Assembly (NCBI RefSeq): GCF_021474425.1
Contig: NZ_JAKEIP010000058.1
Location: 1-38,879, forward strand
Length of the DNA stretch: 38,879 nt
Direction of reading: 5' to 3'
Source of the DNA: Streptomyces muensis
GTDB taxonomy: Bacteria; Actinomycetota; Actinomycetes; Streptomycetales; Streptomycetaceae
Below the pieces are notes generated by a model. The model worked only from the letters and a program-made list of their open reading frames with translations. It searched no databases and was not told where the DNA came from. This document shows, piece by piece, positions 8,562-16,424 of the stretch. The position numbers were made by a program, and so were the translations under genes. How positions within the stretch are numbered: the stretch's first letter is position 1; each line of letters starts with the position of its first letter.

Positions 8562-9464
8562 ATGAAGTTCAACCGAACACCCCAGAGCGCCCTCTGTCTG
8601 GTCGCGTCAGGCCTGCTCCTCGGCGTGACGGGCGCCACCGCGCACGCGGCCCCCGTCCGCGACGGCGTTCTGGCACAGACTCCCGCCACGAGTTCCGCGC
8701 CCTCGTTCCCGAAGCAGGATCCGGCGCAGTGCACGGCATTCGGCAAAACGGCGGACGTGAAGAAGGCCAAGGACACCGGCAAGTCGGTGATCGGCCTGTG
8801 GACCGGCATCTTCGACATGCCTGAAGCGCAGAAGTTGTACAACACCTATCTCACGCCCGGCCCCGTGTCCCATCGATACAGCGAGGTCCGCGGCGTGAAT
8901 GTCTTGAAGGCGTTCCGGACCGCCCCCGAGACGAAGAAGGCCCTCAACGGCATCGTCGACGCTCTCAAGGCCAAGGTCACCACCACGTCCCCGGCGTTCG
9001 GGAGGGATTACGACCTCAACAAGTCAAGGCTGGGCACCGATGTCCCGATCGCCTGGAGTGACCTGGAAACCACTCCGGGGTTCCTCGCGGGCGGCCTCAG
9101 CGGCGTGCAACTCGCCGACCACACCTTCGTTCCGGACCACCGGAAGATCTCCGGGACGTACTCCCTGAACAAGCGGACCACGAAGGGCAAGACCAAGGTC
9201 ACCCTCGACCTGCACAGGCTGAGCCTGTCCGTGCGCGACTCGATCGACTTCTGCCCCGGCAACCTCGGCAGCGGCATGATCCGCGATGTCTCGCTGGCCC
9301 TGAGCCGGCTGGAACGGACTCCCTACCGTGACACGAAGCAGTGCACCGCACAGGTGAAGTGCTTTGCCGCACGGCCCGTGCTCTTCAAGGTCACCGTGCC
9401 GCTCAACGACGTCTCGATCGACATGACCGACGCGCTCGTCGGCAAGGCCCGGCCCACCCGATGA
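8562..9464 (+). CDS. Secreted protein, unknown function
   Basis: 300 residues from an ATG with GAAAG 6 nt upstream; an in-frame TTG two codons earlier is less likely. Residues 1-27 or so form a signal peptide ending in AHA. The mature part is about 270 residues, mixed charged and polar, with three Cys in the C-terminal third (DFCPG, KQCTAQ, KCFA) plus one near the N-terminus (QCTAF). The C-terminal segment looks beta-rich. I do not recognise the fold. It sits about 290 bp downstream of the nSTAND gene with its own probable promoter region; nothing recognisable was seen in that gap. A hairpin follows the stop. Confidence 0.75.
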   Translation: MKFNRTPQSALCLVASGLLLGVTGATAHAAPVRDGVLAQTPATSSAPSFPKQDPAQCTAFGKTADVKKAKDTGKSVIGLWTGIFDMPEAQKLYNTYLTPGPVSHRYSEVRGVNVLKAFRTAPETKKALNGIVDALKAKVTTTSPAFGRDYDLNKSRLGTDVPIAWSDLETTPGFLAGGLSGVQLADHTFVPDHRKISGTYSLNKRTTKGKTKVTLDLHRLSLSVRDSIDFCPGNLGSGMIRDVSLALSRLERTPYRDTKQCTAQVKCFAARPVLFKVTVPLNDVSIDMTDALVGKARPTR

Positions 9465-9471
9465 CCGGCAG

Positions 9472-9503
9472 GCCCAGAGCAGAGAGAGCGCTCTCACCTG
9501 GGC
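9472..9503 (+). terminator. Hairpin containing a GAGAGCGCTCTC palindrome
   Basis: GCCCAG (9472-9477) pairs with CTGGGC (9498-9503), with an inner GAGAG/CTCTC stem. It is 8 nt past the stop of the secreted protein gene, so it may terminate it. The inner 12-bp palindrome (9484-9495) also has the central GCGC shape of LacI-family operators, and a decayed glycosidase follows, so it may be a relic operator. Terminator is the simpler reading. Confidence 0.5.
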
Positions 9504-10052
9504 GTGGCGACCGGAGCCGAAGGAGCTGACAGACGCTGATCACGTGACTTCCTCCGAGTGATGAAGACGCAGATCAGGCGCGCGCCGCAGGGGCGGCGCG
9601 CGCAGCGTGGCTGGTCGCCCAGCACGCTGACCGTCAACTCGACGTCTGGGCCAAGTCTGACGCGCCAGGCAGTCCTCACGAGACGTCACAGCAACCCAGC
9701 GACCACCAATTCTCGGTCGGGCTGCGCTGATCCATCTGCTCATCGGTCGGCCCTGCCTCCGGGGCCACTGTCGAACCCGTCTCTGGTCGCCTCGGAGCGA
9801 TCTCGATGACCGGCAGGGTCCGCACGGGAAGGTATGCCACCTGAAACTCCCGCGGCAGGCGAGTTCGCCGTGCGTCCCGGCCGACCCGACAGGCGGGGCG
9901 GAACTCCATGCAGAACGGGGAGTGGCGATGGCGGCGAGTAGGGAACGTACATCGACGCCCCGGGCATTCGCTCCGCGCACCGCCTGCACGGTGATCGCCC
10001 ACACCTTCATGTGGGCGATCATCGTGCCCGACGGACCGCCACCCCAGCCATC
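9504..10052. other. Decayed or non-coding stretch
   Basis: About 550 bp in which neither strand gives a recognisable protein. Open frames lack ribosome sites and carry irregular composition. It may be the eroded upstream part of the GH42 gene whose C-terminal relic follows, but no catalytic-domain motif was found. Confidence 0.4.
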
Positions 10053-10380
10053 GCCCGCGCGATCCACCTGGTCGGCGTCGAGGCTCTGGCCGCCTGCACT
10101 GACGGCGAGTTGAAGGACACCCCGGCTGCCACCCGACACCATGCCGGCGGCGGCACGGCCACCTTCCTGGGCACCTCGCCCGACCGGGAGACCATGAGCC
10201 GCCTCGTCTTGGACTGTCACCGGCGCCGGAGTGTCCCCCGTCCCGAACACCCTGACGGGGTCGAAGCCGCAATGCGCCGCGCCCCCGACGGCACCGAACA
10301 CCTCTTCCTGCCCAACCGCACGGCCGACGAGGTGACCGTCGGCCTCGACCTGCCGCGGCCCGGTGCAGCCGTTCTGCGCA
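10053..10380 (+). pseudogene. Relic of a GH42 beta-galactosidase C-terminus
   Basis: In one plus frame the translation reads ...GVEALAACTDGELKDTPAA, then GGGTATFLGTSPDRETMSRL, then DGVEAAMRRAPDGTEHLFLP and TADEVTVGLDLPRPG. This order (trimerisation-domain end, GTATYLGT-like strand, C-terminal Glyco_hydro_42C beta strand with LFLxNxT) matches bacterial GH42 beta-galactosidases from memory. The catalytic barrel is absent upstream and the frame runs on without a natural end, so this is a leftover fragment. Confidence 0.6.
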
Positions 10381-10717
10381 GCGCGGCCCACCACGACCAC
10401 CGCCCCCCAGGACGCCGGCGCCGAACCCGACGAGCACCAGCGGCTCGAGCCCCGGCAGCGACACCGGCCCGGCCGGTCAGCGGCCGCCCAGGAGGCCAGG
10501 CCGCCCACATGGGGCCGGGGCGCGGCGCGGACAGCTCGGTCCGTATCGAGACGGCCCGCTCGCCCGCGCCGTCGTTCGGAACGTGGCGGGCGGTCAGGAA
10601 CCAAGGCGGCCACGCCCAGAGCCGCGAGCGCCCAGGGCCCGGGGCACGCTCCGCGGCGTCGACCGCAGTCGGGCGGGACGACCGGGGACCGTCACGCGCT
10701 GCCCGAGCCGGCCGTCG
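10381..10717. other. Non-coding or decayed stretch
   Basis: About 340 bp between the GH42 relic and the stop of the NhaA-DsbA gene. Very GC-rich; no ribosome site or family motif was seen on either strand. Confidence 0.4.
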
Positions 10718-12598
10718 CTAGGCGGGAACGGCGGCGCGTTCGCGGGCGGCGCGAACCGCTTCGGAGAGGCTGGTGATGTCGTAGGCGCCGTGGTGTCTGC
10801 GGCCGTTGACGAAGAAGGTGGGGGTGCCGGCGACGCTGCTGAGGTCCGCGGACTCGACGTCCTCGGCGACCCGAACGGCACCGGTGTGGGCGTGCATGTC
10901 GCGTTCGAAGCGTGCCGTGTCGAGGCCGATGTCCGCGGCGTACGCGCGCAGGTCCTCGAAGCGCAGTGCTCCTTGGTGGCTGAGCAGCAGGTCGTGCATC
11001 TCCCAGTAGCGGCTTTGCAGCGCGGCGGCTTCCGCGGCCTCGGCGGCGAGCTGGGCGTGGACGTGGACGTCGGTCAATGGCAGATGCCGCCATACGTAGC
11101 GCACGTCGCCGAAGTCGGCGAGAAGTTCGCGTACGACCGGTTCGGCCTGCCCGCAGTGGGGACATTCGTAGTCGCCGTACTCGACGACGGTCACCGGGGC
11201 GTGCCGTGGTCCCCGGACGTGGTCACGGTCGGGGTCGACGGGCACCGCCAGGTCGGTGATCGTCTCCGCCTTTCCGAGCAGTGCCTGTCGCCGTGCCGCG
11301 GGCGGCAGCATGCCGATCACGGCAGTGGTAAGCCGGGTGGTCAGGAAGGCGAGGATCAAAGTACTGAGGATGCCGGTCTTGGCCTCGTCGAGACGGGGTC
11401 CGTCGAAGGCGAGTGTCGCGATGAGCAGGGAGACGGTGAAACCGACACCGGACAAGGTGCCGGCGGCGGCAGTGGCTCCCCAGCCGACGGGAAGCCGGAT
11501 CCGTCCGCGGGAGGCGAGGGTGGTGAGCGCGGCGCCCGCTACGACGCCCAGCGGTTTGCCGAGCGCGTAGGCGATGACGATGCCCAGGGTGACAGGCGAG
11601 GTGAAGGCGCGTGCCAGCTGGTCGCCGGAGATCTGGATACCTGCGTTGGCCAGGGCGAACAGGGGAACCACCGCATAGCTGGTCCAGGGGTGGTACAGGC
11701 GCTGCAGGCGGTCGTTGGGGGAGATCGCGGAGGCGATGCCGACCCTTACGTGCCGCTCCAGCTCGGGGGTGGGCTGCTCCCGGAAGAGCCGGAACAGGCC
11801 GCTGGCGTGTTCGAGGTCGGCGCGGCTGGCGGGGTAGGCGTAGGTGAGCAGTCCCATGGCGAGGCCGATCACGACCGGGTCCACGCCGGATTCGAGCAGG
11901 GCGGTCCAGGCGACGAGGCCCAGCGAGGCGTACACGGCCCCGTGCCGTACCCCGAACCGCCGCACCAGCACGATGACCGCGAACGTGCCGACGGCGACGA
12001 GCAGCGCGGGCACGGTGATGTGGTCGCTGTAGGCGAGGGCGATGACGCCGAGGGCGAGAAAGTCATCCACGACGGTGACCATGAGGATGAAGATCCGCAG
12101 GCCGGGCGGCATGCTACGGCCGACGACGGCGAGCAGGCCGAGCGCGAAGGCGGTGTCGGTCGACATCGCCACGCCCCAGCCTCCGGTCGTGCCGTGCCCG
12201 GCATTGATCGCGAGGTACAGCGCGATGGGCACCAGCATGCCGCTGAGCCCGGCGGCGAGCGGCAGAGCCAGTCGTCTGCGTTCGCGTAGCTCGCCCATGT
12301 CGAACTCGCGGCGGGCTTCGAGGCCGATGACGAAGAAGAACAACGTCATCAGGCCGCTGTTGACCCACTCGCGCAGGCCGAGCGAGATCCCGTGCGAGCC
12401 GAGGTGGACGGACAGGTCGGTATGCCAGAACGACTCATACGCGGACGGCGCCGCGTTGGCCCAGGCGAGAGCGGCCGACGCCGCCGCCACCAGGACGGCG
12501 GCACTTCCGGTCTCGGTGCGCAGGAAGACGCGCAGAGGCGAGCGCGAGTCGCTCCCGCACGCGGTCTGCTCGGTGTAGTCGGTGGGTTGAACGGTCAT
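10718..12598 (-). CDS. nhaA: NhaA Na+/H+ antiporter fused to a DsbA/thioredoxin-like domain
   Basis: 626 residues. Residues about 20-430 are an NhaA antiporter: multiple membrane helices, SGLMTLFFFVIGLEARRE, the STDTAFALGLL motif (Asp148) and VVDDFLALG (Asp178/Asp179), equivalent to the conserved ion-binding aspartates of the family. Residues about 455-626 form a DsbA-like/Thioredoxin_4 domain with active site CPHC (Cys479, Cys482) and a GTPTFFVNG cis-proline loop. Classical NhaA is about 390 residues, so the C-terminal domain is a real addition, and both halves keep their key residues. If the NhaA topology holds, the C-terminus is cytoplasmic, which is unusual for a DsbA-like domain. The start is 3 nt after the stop of the upstream DsbA-family gene, implying translational coupling. 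Role (inferred): sodium/proton exchange under thiol-redox control. Confidence 0.93.
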   Translation of the reverse strand: MTVQPTDYTEQTACGSDSRSPLRVFLRTETGSAAVLVAAASAALAWANAAPSAYESFWHTDLSVHLGSHGISLGLREWVNSGLMTLFFFVIGLEARREFDMGELRERRRLALPLAAGLSGMLVPIALYLAINAGHGTTGGWGVAMSTDTAFALGLLAVVGRSMPPGLRIFILMVTVVDDFLALGVIALAYSDHITVPALLVAVGTFAVIVLVRRFGVRHGAVYASLGLVAWTALLESGVDPVVIGLAMGLLTYAYPASRADLEHASGLFRLFREQPTPELERHVRVGIASAISPNDRLQRLYHPWTSYAVVPLFALANAGIQISGDQLARAFTSPVTLGIVIAYALGKPLGVVAGAALTTLASRGRIRLPVGWGATAAAGTLSGVGFTVSLLIATLAFDGPRLDEAKTGILSTLILAFLTTRLTTAVIGMLPPAARRQALLGKAETITDLAVPVDPDRDHVRGPRHAPVTVVEYGDYECPHCGQAEPVVRELLADFGDVRYVWRHLPLTDVHVHAQLAAEAAEAAALQSRYWEMHDLLLSHQGALRFEDLRAYAADIGLDTARFERDMHAHTGAVRVAEDVESADLSSVAGTPTFFVNGRRHHGAYDITSLSEAVRAARERAAVPA

Positions 12599-12601
12599 GG
12601 G

Positions 12602-13582
12602 TCAGCCGTACTCGGGTGTCATGGCGGCGGCCACCTTCAGATATGAGGCGGCCTCTTCCTCTCGCCCCAGGCGTTGGAGCGTGCGGCCGAGCATGAGCCA
12701 CGCGTACGAGTCGTCCGGCGCGTCGACCACGAGCCGCCGCAGCACGTCGTGAGCGTGCGAAAGCTGGGCCGAGTGGAAGTAGCCGCGGGCGGCGAGCCGT
12801 CGGACGTTCAGGTCGTCGCCGTGGCGGTCGAGCAGCGGCTGGAGCAGAGTGAGGGCGCCGAGCGGATCACGTTTCTCCAGCAGCGACTCGGACCAGCGCA
12901 GCCGCCGGACTTCCTCGGGCATCTCGCGGCCGCGCTCGCCCGCGACGGCGATGAGGAACTCGGCCAATGCCTCCACCGGCTGGGCTCCGGCGAGGGCCCG
13001 GTCACCGACCACGAAGGTGGGCGAGGTCGCGATACCTCGGGCCTTGCCGACGAGCAGGAGCTCCCGTACCTCGTGGTCGACGGCGTCGGTCTCCAGCAGT
13101 CCGGCCGCCTCCGCGAAGCCGCTGTCGTCGGCGATCTCGCCCAGCAGGTGGCGGTCGCTGATGTCAGCACCGTCGAGGAAGTGGGCCTTCATCACCTGCT
13201 CGACGACCACGCCCTGGAGAACGCTGCCGCCACGCTCGTAGGCCAGAGCGAGGAGACGGTGCGCGTCATGGCTGCTGGCCCGCCAGGCCGGTCCCCAGTT
13301 CGGCCCGAGTCCCTCGTCGGCGGCGATCTGCGCGACGTGCTCCGCCGCTTCCGAGGGGGATGGGGCAATCGCGCACTGGAACGGGTCGGCGCCCGTCGGC
13401 TCGGCCCCATTCTCCTTGACCGGAGCGGCCTGGGCCGGAGCGGTCGGATCGATCCGGTACGGCCGCCACACCACCTCGATGTCAAGGCCGGCCAGAGCCG
13501 GGGCGGCCAGAGCCTTCTCCAGCCTCCGCTTGCCGATGTAGGCCCAGGGGCAGACCACGTCAGCCCACACTTCGATTCGCAT
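12602..13582 (-). CDS. DsbA-family (FrnE-like) protein with C-terminal TPR-like region
   Basis: 326 residues. Residues 1-215 or so match the DsbA/2-hydroxychromene-2-carboxylate isomerase fold of FrnE-type proteins: MRIEVWADVVCPWAYIGKRR at the N-terminus, SSHDAHRLLALA, and SPTFVVGDRALAGAQP near the end. The usual CPWC active site is CPWA here (Cys11, Ala14), so the second redox Cys is missing. Residues about 230-326 look helical, with tetratricopeptide-like repeats (DPLGALTLLQPLLDRHGDDL; DSYAWLMLGRTLQRLGREEE). No signal peptide; cytoplasmic. Start ATG 33 nt downstream of the DUF2630 gene. It may act as an isomerase, adaptor or monothiol enzyme rather than a dithiol oxidoreductase. Confidence 0.87.
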   Translation of the reverse strand: MRIEVWADVVCPWAYIGKRRLEKALAAPALAGLDIEVVWRPYRIDPTAPAQAAPVKENGAEPTGADPFQCAIAPSPSEAAEHVAQIAADEGLGPNWGPAWRASSHDAHRLLALAYERGGSVLQGVVVEQVMKAHFLDGADISDRHLLGEIADDSGFAEAAGLLETDAVDHEVRELLLVGKARGIATSPTFVVGDRALAGAQPVEALAEFLIAVAGERGREMPEEVRRLRWSESLLEKRDPLGALTLLQPLLDRHGDDLNVRRLAARGYFHSAQLSHAHDVLRRLVVDAPDDSYAWLMLGRTLQRLGREEEAASYLKVAAAMTPEYG

Positions 13583-13615
13583 GGCGGCCGTCTCCTGTCG
13601 TCTCCTTGTGCGTTG

Positions 13616-13852
13616 CTACTGCTGATAGTTCTCGACCGTGCGCACATCCCGGGCGTGAGCCTCGTTCGGATCCTGGCCGAACTCCCGGCGGGCGGCCCGC
13701 TGACGCAGCAGATCCCAGCACTGATCGAGGGTCTGCTCCACCGTGGTCAGCCGGGAACCCCGGCCCTCTGCGGTGTCCGACTGCCCGTCGCGCAGCGCGT
13801 GCTCCTCCTCGACAAGCTCGGCGATACGGTGGTAGATGTCCTGATCCTGCAC
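13616..13852 (-). CDS. DUF2630 family protein
   Basis: 78 residues from a GTG start with GAAAGG just upstream. The sequence begins MQDQDIYHRIAELVEEEHAL and continues with a central helix TVEQTLDQCWDLLRQRAARR. This is the typical layout of the small, acidic, helical DUF2630 family known from actinobacteria, whose function is unknown. It sits inside the redox cluster, 141 nt after the thioredoxin gene and 33 nt before the FrnE-like gene. Confidence 0.85.
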   Translation of the reverse strand: MQDQDIYHRIAELVEEEHALRDGQSDTAEGRGSRLTTVEQTLDQCWDLLRQRAARREFGQDPNEAHARDVRTVENYQQ

Positions 13853-13993
13853 AACACTGCCTTTCTCGGGCCGGGCCTGAGCGGAGCACGCCCGGCGGTT
13901 TCCCTGGGGTGTGTGGGGGACGTCACGTTCAGACGGGCGGGCCCAGTGCTCCGGGCCCGCCTTCCGCTGATGCCGCTGCCCTGGTTTGGGCCC

Positions 13994-14359
13994 TTACTTC
14001 TGCTGCTCTGCGGCGATCTCCTTGCGCACCTCGTCCATGTCGACCTTCCGCGACTGCGCGATCACGTCCTCGAGGGCGTTCTCGGGCAGGGCGCCGGGCT
14101 GGGAGAAGATGGCGACCTTGTCCCGGATGACCGCGAGGGTCGGGATGGACTGGACGTTGAACGCCTGGGCGAGCTCCGGCTGCGCCATGGTGTCGATCTT
14201 GCCGAAGACGAGATCGGGGTGACGCTCGGAGGCGGCCTCGAAGACCGGGCCGAACATGCGGCACGGCGGGCACCAGTCCGCCCAGAAGTCGATCAGGACG
14301 AAGTCGTTGTTCGAGACGATCTCGTCGAAGTTCTCCTTGGTGAGTTCCACGGTGCTCAC
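13994..14359 (-). CDS. trxA: Thioredoxin
   Basis: 121 residues, close to the usual 105-120. The fold is canonical: FDEIVSNNDFVLIDFWADWC, active site CPPC (Cys30, Cys33), and the cis-proline loop QSIPTL. The CPPC rather than CGPC centre is a known thioredoxin variant; two prolines usually shift the redox potential. No signal peptide; cytoplasmic disulfide reductant. The start is 28 nt past the stop of the SDR gene, so both are probably on one transcript. The gene is a second-copy type thioredoxin; a housekeeping trxA would normally sit beside trxB, which is absent here. Confidence 0.92.
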   Translation of the reverse strand: MSTVELTKENFDEIVSNNDFVLIDFWADWCPPCRMFGPVFEAASERHPDLVFGKIDTMAQPELAQAFNVQSIPTLAVIRDKVAIFSQPGALPENALEDVIAQSRKVDMDEVRKEIAAEQQK

Positions 14360-14387
14360 GGTCTGCTCCCTTTCGAGTCGTGGGTGG

Positions 14388-15143
14388 TCAGAGCTGGGTC
14401 GCGCCGCCGTCGACCGGAAGGTCGGCGCCGGTCAGGTAGCCGCTGTCGTCGGTGGCCAGGTACAGCACGGAGGCGGCGATCTCCTCCGGGCGACCCAGGC
14501 GGCCCATCGGGACGCCCGCGGCGAGACCGGCGCGCAGCGCCTCCTGGTCGGCGGGGGACGAGCTGGCGGCCAGGCCGTCGAGGATGGGGGTGTCCACCGG
14601 GCCGGGGCTGATGGTGTTGACCCGGATTCCGCGGTCCTTGAACTCGGCGGCCCAGCTGCGAGCGTAGGAGCGCACCGCGGCCTTGCTCGCCGAGTAGGCC
14701 GTGAAGTCAGCCCAGCCCAGCTGGTGGGCGAGTCCGGAGACCAGGACGATCGCCCCGCCGTCGTTGAGCAGCGGCACTGCCTTCTGCACGGTGAAGAACG
14801 TGCCGCGGGCGTTGATGGCGAAGACCTTGTCGAAGTGCTCGGGCGTGGCCTCGGGCAGCCGGGCGGCGGCGGCGATGCCGGCGTTGGCGACGATGATGTC
14901 GACGGAGCCGCGCTCCTCCTTCACCTGGGTCCACAGCCGGTCCAGGTCGGCGAGGTCGGCGATGTCGCCGCGCACGGTGCTGACGTTCGCGCCGATCTCG
15001 GCCTTGGCCTTGGCCAGCTCTTCCTCACGGCGTCCGGTGATGAACACGAAGGCGCCCTCAGCAACGAACTTCTTCGCGGTCTCCAGGCCGATGCCGCTGC
15101 TGCCGCCGGTGATGACCGCCGTCTTGCCGTCCAGCTTGCCCAT
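14388..15143 (-). CDS. SDR-family oxidoreductase
   Basis: 251 residues, classical short-chain dehydrogenase/reductase. The cofactor motif TGGSSGIG lies at residues 12-19, NAG at about 87-89, the catalytic Ser136 and YSASK (Tyr150, Lys154), then a PGPVDTPI loop. An Arg-rich turn after beta-2 (TGRREEE) suggests NADP(H). Substrate unknown. It is the first gene of the minus-strand redox cluster and is divergent from a TetR gene. The 118-bp gap holds a dyad resembling a TetR operator, so the cluster is probably repressed by that TetR protein and induced by a small molecule or electrophile. Confidence 0.92.
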   Translation of the reverse strand: MGKLDGKTAVITGGSSGIGLETAKKFVAEGAFVFITGRREEELAKAKAEIGANVSTVRGDIADLADLDRLWTQVKEERGSVDIIVANAGIAAAARLPEATPEHFDKVFAINARGTFFTVQKAVPLLNDGGAIVLVSGLAHQLGWADFTAYSASKAAVRSYARSWAAEFKDRGIRVNTISPGPVDTPILDGLAASSSPADQEALRAGLAAGVPMGRLGRPEEIAASVLYLATDDSGYLTGADLPVDGGATQL

Positions 15144-15165
15144 GGGGTGGGTCCTCGCTTTCTTG

Positions 15166-15181
15166 TTTAGTGTCCGCTAAA
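15166..15181. promoter_or_regulatory. Candidate TetR operator between SDR and tetR genes
   Basis: TTTAGTGTCCGCTAAA is an imperfect 16-bp dyad (TTTAG ... CTAAA) in an AT-rich part of the divergent intergenic region. It lies 23 bp upstream of the SDR start codon. Position and symmetry fit the operator of the adjacent TetR protein; binding is inferred. Confidence 0.6.
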
Positions 15182-15261
15182 TAAGAGCTTCGTCGTACAC
15201 TGTAACGCGCCCTAAAGAAAAAGCAAGCCGGACCCTCCGGGGCCGGCCGGGGAGGCGGAAG

Positions 15262-15852
15262 ATGCCCAGAGGACGCAAACGCACGTTCGATGAAGGTGTC
15301 GCGCTGCAGACAGCCATGGAGCTGTTCTGGCGCCGGGGTTACGAAGGCACGTCGATCTCCGACATCTGCCAGGCCCTCAACATCCAGCCGCCGAGCCTGT
15401 ACGCGGCCTTCGGCAGCAAGAGGGACCTGTTCGCCAAGGCTCTGGACCGATACATGTGCCGGCCGACGGATGATCTGCGGGAGGCCATGGCCGAAGCGAC
15501 CGCGCGCGAGGCCGCGCTGCGTCTGCTGACCCGCCGGGTGGAAGCCTTCACCGCCCCCGGCCAGCCGCCCGGCTGCATGACCGTACAAGCGGCGCTCGCC
15601 TGCGGAGAGGCCCACGGTGAAATCGTCGACCTTGTCACCGCCGCGCGAGAGGAGACGCGCAAGACAGTGCTTGAGCGGTTCGAGAAGGCCGTGGCCGACG
15701 GCGACCTGCCGATGGGCACCGACTGCGGCGCCCTGGCCCGCTATCTCATGGCCACCCTCTACGGCTTCAGCGTCGAGGCAGCGTCCGGCGCTCCGCGTGA
15801 GGAACTGCTGGCGGCCGCCACTCTCGCCGCACAGCTGGTACCCGCCACCTGA
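15262..15852 (+). CDS. TetR-family regulator, divergent from the redox cluster
   Basis: 196 residues. Residues about 8-55 are a TetR helix-turn-helix: FDEGVALQTAMELFWRRGYE then TSISDICQALNIQPPSLYAAF with the GSKRDLF turn. The ligand domain carries CMTVQAALACGEAH, a signature seen in the AcrR/TetR group that often controls divergent oxidoreductases. A GGAGGC ribosome site lies just upstream. Likely represses itself and the SDR-thioredoxin cluster. Confidence 0.9.
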   Translation: MPRGRKRTFDEGVALQTAMELFWRRGYEGTSISDICQALNIQPPSLYAAFGSKRDLFAKALDRYMCRPTDDLREAMAEATAREAALRLLTRRVEAFTAPGQPPGCMTVQAALACGEAHGEIVDLVTAAREETRKTVLERFEKAVADGDLPMGTDCGALARYLMATLYGFSVEAASGAPREELLAAATLAAQLVPAT

Positions 15853-15884
15853 CCGGCAGCCCGGAGCCTGTCCTGGGCCGCAGG

Positions 15885-16343
15885 TTACGGCCGCGAGGGC
15901 AGCGGACGCGTAGGGACGACCTGTTTCATGACAATCGTGGAGTTGATACGCCGCACGCCCGGCAGCCGTACCAGCTTCTCCTCGTAGAGGCGCTGGTACG
16001 CGGGCAGGTCGGCGGTGACCACGCGTAGCAGGTAGTCGGGATCGCCGAACAGGCGCTGCGCCTCGATGACATGGGGAATGGCGGCGACGGCCTTGTCGAA
16101 GGCCGCCAAGGTGTCCGGTTGGTCCTGGCGCAGGCTGACGAACGCGAGCACCTCGAAGCCCAGACCGACGGCGGCGGCGTCCACGGCCGCGTGATAGCCG
16201 ACGATGACCCCGGTGCGTTCCAGCTCGCGCAGGCGCCGCTGGCAGCGAGAGATGCTCAGCCGCAGCCGGTCGGCCAGCTCGGTGATCGTCAGTCGCCCGT
16301 CCAACTGGAGCTCCGCAAGGATCTGATGGTCCACGGCATCCAT
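15885..16343 (-). CDS. Lrp/AsnC-family regulator
   Basis: 152 residues from the ATG at 16343. The N-terminus is the AsnC-type helix-turn-helix (MDAVDHQILAELQLDGRLTI, then LADRLRLSISRCQRRLRELE). The RAM ligand domain follows from about residue 65, with FGDPDYLLRVVTADL as its typical signature. Longer open reading to the left edge of this frame is a shadow of the next gene. It is divergent from a MalY-type PLP enzyme with 81 bp between the starts, so that enzyme is its likely target, with an amino acid as effector. Confidence 0.9.
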   Translation of the reverse strand: MDAVDHQILAELQLDGRLTITELADRLRLSISRCQRRLRELERTGVIVGYHAAVDAAAVGLGFEVLAFVSLRQDQPDTLAAFDKAVAAIPHVIEAQRLFGDPDYLLRVVTADLPAYQRLYEEKLVRLPGVRRINSTIVMKQVVPTRPLPSRP

Positions 16344-16411
16344 GTGCGAAATCCTTGCAGGCAACCACCTCTGAGGGCAAAGGAGGCAAACACTTCCCGC
16401 ACCTGTGCGCC

Positions 16412-16417
16412 TAAGTT
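16412..16417 (+). promoter_or_regulatory. -10-like TAAGTT placed for a leaderless transcript
   Basis: TAAGTT ends 7 nt before the ATG at 16425, so the transcript would begin at or next to the start codon. No ribosome site precedes that ATG. A loose inverted pair (CAAACACTT at 16387-16395, AAGTTTG at 16413-16419) overlaps it and might be an Lrp/AsnC site. Confidence 0.4.
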
Positions 16418-16424
16418 TGGCGCC

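Noticed and set aside
10381..10613. Minus-strand hydrophobic stretches hinting at a transporter relic
   Set aside because: Motifs were too weak and split over frames; no family could be defended.
12674..14611. 645-codon plus-strand open frame
   Set aside because: It runs antisense through the DsbA-like, DUF2630 and thioredoxin genes, all of which have clear family motifs. Long antisense frames are expected at this GC content.
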